Made by a program: the position numbers and the translations under genes
Shown here: positions 6,060 through 6,852 of the stretch, one piece after another
Layout: every line of letters starts with the position of its first letter
Numbering within the stretch: the stretch's first letter is position 1
The notes under the pieces: generated by a model
What the model saw: only the letters and a program-made list of their open reading frames with translations
Told to the model about the DNA's origin: nothing
Databases searched by the model: none
Source: Gemmatimonadota bacterium
GTDB taxonomy: Bacteria; Gemmatimonadota; Gemmatimonadetes; Gemmatimonadales; Gemmatimonadaceae
Direction: 5' to 3'
NCBI GenBank assembly: GCA_028287205.1
Contig: JAQBQC010000005.1
Coordinates: 1 to 6,852 of the forward strand
Length of the DNA: 6,852 bases

Positions 6060-6852
6060 GTGGCTACCACTTCTCCCCGCACACGCGGAACGATGCTCGC
6101 CGGACGCGCGACCGCCGCCGGCACCGCACGCTATCGCGCCCGCGCGGCTGCGAAGCTTGCATCCGATTTCCTCCGTCCACTCTCCCCCGGCGGCGTACTC
6201 GTTTCCTCCATCGGCCTCGGCAGCTATCTCGGCGAGTGCGACGATGCCGACGACATTCGCTATGCCGATACCGCGCACCACGCGATCGCCACGGGGATCA
6301 ACCTGCTCGACAGCGCGATCAACTATCGGTGCCAGCGATCGGAGCGCGCGTTCGGAAAGGCGCTCTCTCGCGCGGTGCGAATGGAAACCGCATCGCGCGA
6401 CGAGCTCGTCGTGTGCACGAAAGGCGGCTACATCCCGCTCGATGGCACTCAGCCGGCGAGGCGCGAGGACTACCAGGAGTACGTGAAGCGCGAGTATCTC
6501 GACCCGGGAATCATGCGCGCCGAGGATATCGTCGCGGGCGGGCACTGTCTCACGCCCGCATTTCTCGCGAATCAGCTCGCGCGCAGTCGCGCGAACCTCG
6601 GCATCGAGACGATCGACCTATACTATCTGCACAATCCCGAGCAGCAGCTCGATGCGATCGAGGAGCCGGAGCTTGCGCGACGCATCCGCGCCGCCTTCGA
6701 GATGCTCGAGGAGCGCTGCGCCGCGGGAGAGATCGGCGGCTATGGCTGCGCGACGTGGGGCGGGCTGCGCACGCCCCCGGGCGAGCGCGGTCATCTGAGT
6801 CTCGCGATGCTCGTGAAGTGCGCGCGCGAAGCCGGCGGACCCGATCATCACT
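6060..6852 (+). CDS. Aldo/keto reductase, 3' end outside the window
   Basis: NAD(P)H-dependent oxidoreductase of the aldo/keto reductase superfamily; 264 residues are visible and the frame is open at the right edge. All four catalytic residues are present: Asp84 and Tyr89 in LLDSAINY, Lys121 in VVCTKGGY and His191 in YYLHNPE. The fold begins near VSSIGLGSYLG (48-58). Lys121 to His191 spans 70 residues, about twice the usual spacing, because of a charged insertion at about 122-163. The start chosen is GTG at 6060, because promoter-like hexamers point to it. The ATG at 6093 (residue 12) is an alternative with weak AGCG-poor upstream sequence and would remove only an unstructured, Thr/Arg-rich tail. 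Substrate is unknown: the family reduces many aldehydes, ketones and sugars. It diverges from the M1 peptidase and no functional link to it is evident. Confidence 0.9.
   Translation, partial: MATTSPRTRGTMLAGRATAAGTARYRARAAAKLASDFLRPLSPGGVLVSSIGLGSYLGECDDADDIRYADTAHHAIATGINLLDSAINYRCQRSERAFGKALSRAVRMETASRDELVVCTKGGYIPLDGTQPARREDYQEYVKREYLDPGIMRAEDIVAGGHCLTPAFLANQLARSRANLGIETIDLYYLHNPEQQLDAIEEPELARRIRAAFEMLEERCAAGEIGGYGCATWGGLRTPPGERGHLSLAMLVKCAREAGGPDHH

Noticed and set aside
5973..6545. A 190-codon open frame on the minus strand opposite the aldo/keto reductase
   Set aside because: The plus strand here encodes an aldo/keto reductase with all catalytic residues. The antisense translation has no recognisable features.
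1..6852. CRISPR array, insertion sequence, tRNA/rRNA, phage or defence system
   Set aside because: No repeat-spacer pattern, transposase, terminal repeats, RNA gene or defence-type domain is visible. All coding regions belong to ordinary enzyme or regulator families.

Overview
The window is GC-rich bacterial DNA, densely coding, with six protein genes and no RNA genes, mobile elements or CRISPR. It suggests a Gram-negative, soil-type bacterium. My best guess is a member of Gemmatimonadota. The reasons are two predicted secreted lipoprotein enzymes, an M1 peptidase of the GGMEYP type, weak Shine-Dalgarno signals, and promoters placed for leaderless transcripts. That phylum call is inference, not something the sequence proves.

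Layout, read along the minus strand from the right: a lipoprotein M1-family zinc metallopeptidase (5942-3873), a 183-bp gap, then a tight three-gene run of a membrane fatty-acid desaturase (3689-2940), a YggX-type Fe(II)-trafficking protein (2907-2629) and a lipoprotein GH3 beta-N-acetylhexosaminidase (2632-824, overlapping yggX by 4 bp). This is followed by a NrtR-family regulator made of a degenerate Nudix domain plus a winged helix (793-107). On the plus strand, diverging from the peptidase, an aldo/keto reductase starts at 6060 and runs off the right edge. Positions 1-106 hold no recognisable gene.

The desaturase-yggX-nagZ run looks like a cell-envelope and iron cluster. The desaturase needs a di-iron centre, YggX is linked to Fe(II) handling and oxidative damage, and the GH3 enzyme probably acts on peptidoglycan or other GlcNAc-containing glycans at the membrane. 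A shared purpose is inference.

The most interesting spot is the 31-bp junction between the GH3 stop and the regulator start. It holds a perfect TTGACA whose bases include the GH3 stop codon, a perfect inverted repeat (10-bp arms around AAA), and a -10-like ACTAAT ending 6 nt before the regulator ATG. The repeat fills the promoter core. This looks like a self-repressed, leaderless promoter, and its operator may reveal the regulon of this NrtR-like protein. Other points of note are an Asp-to-Asn change in the catalytic dyad motif of the GH3 enzyme, two CxxC pairs in YggX, and a long insertion in the aldo/keto reductase barrel.
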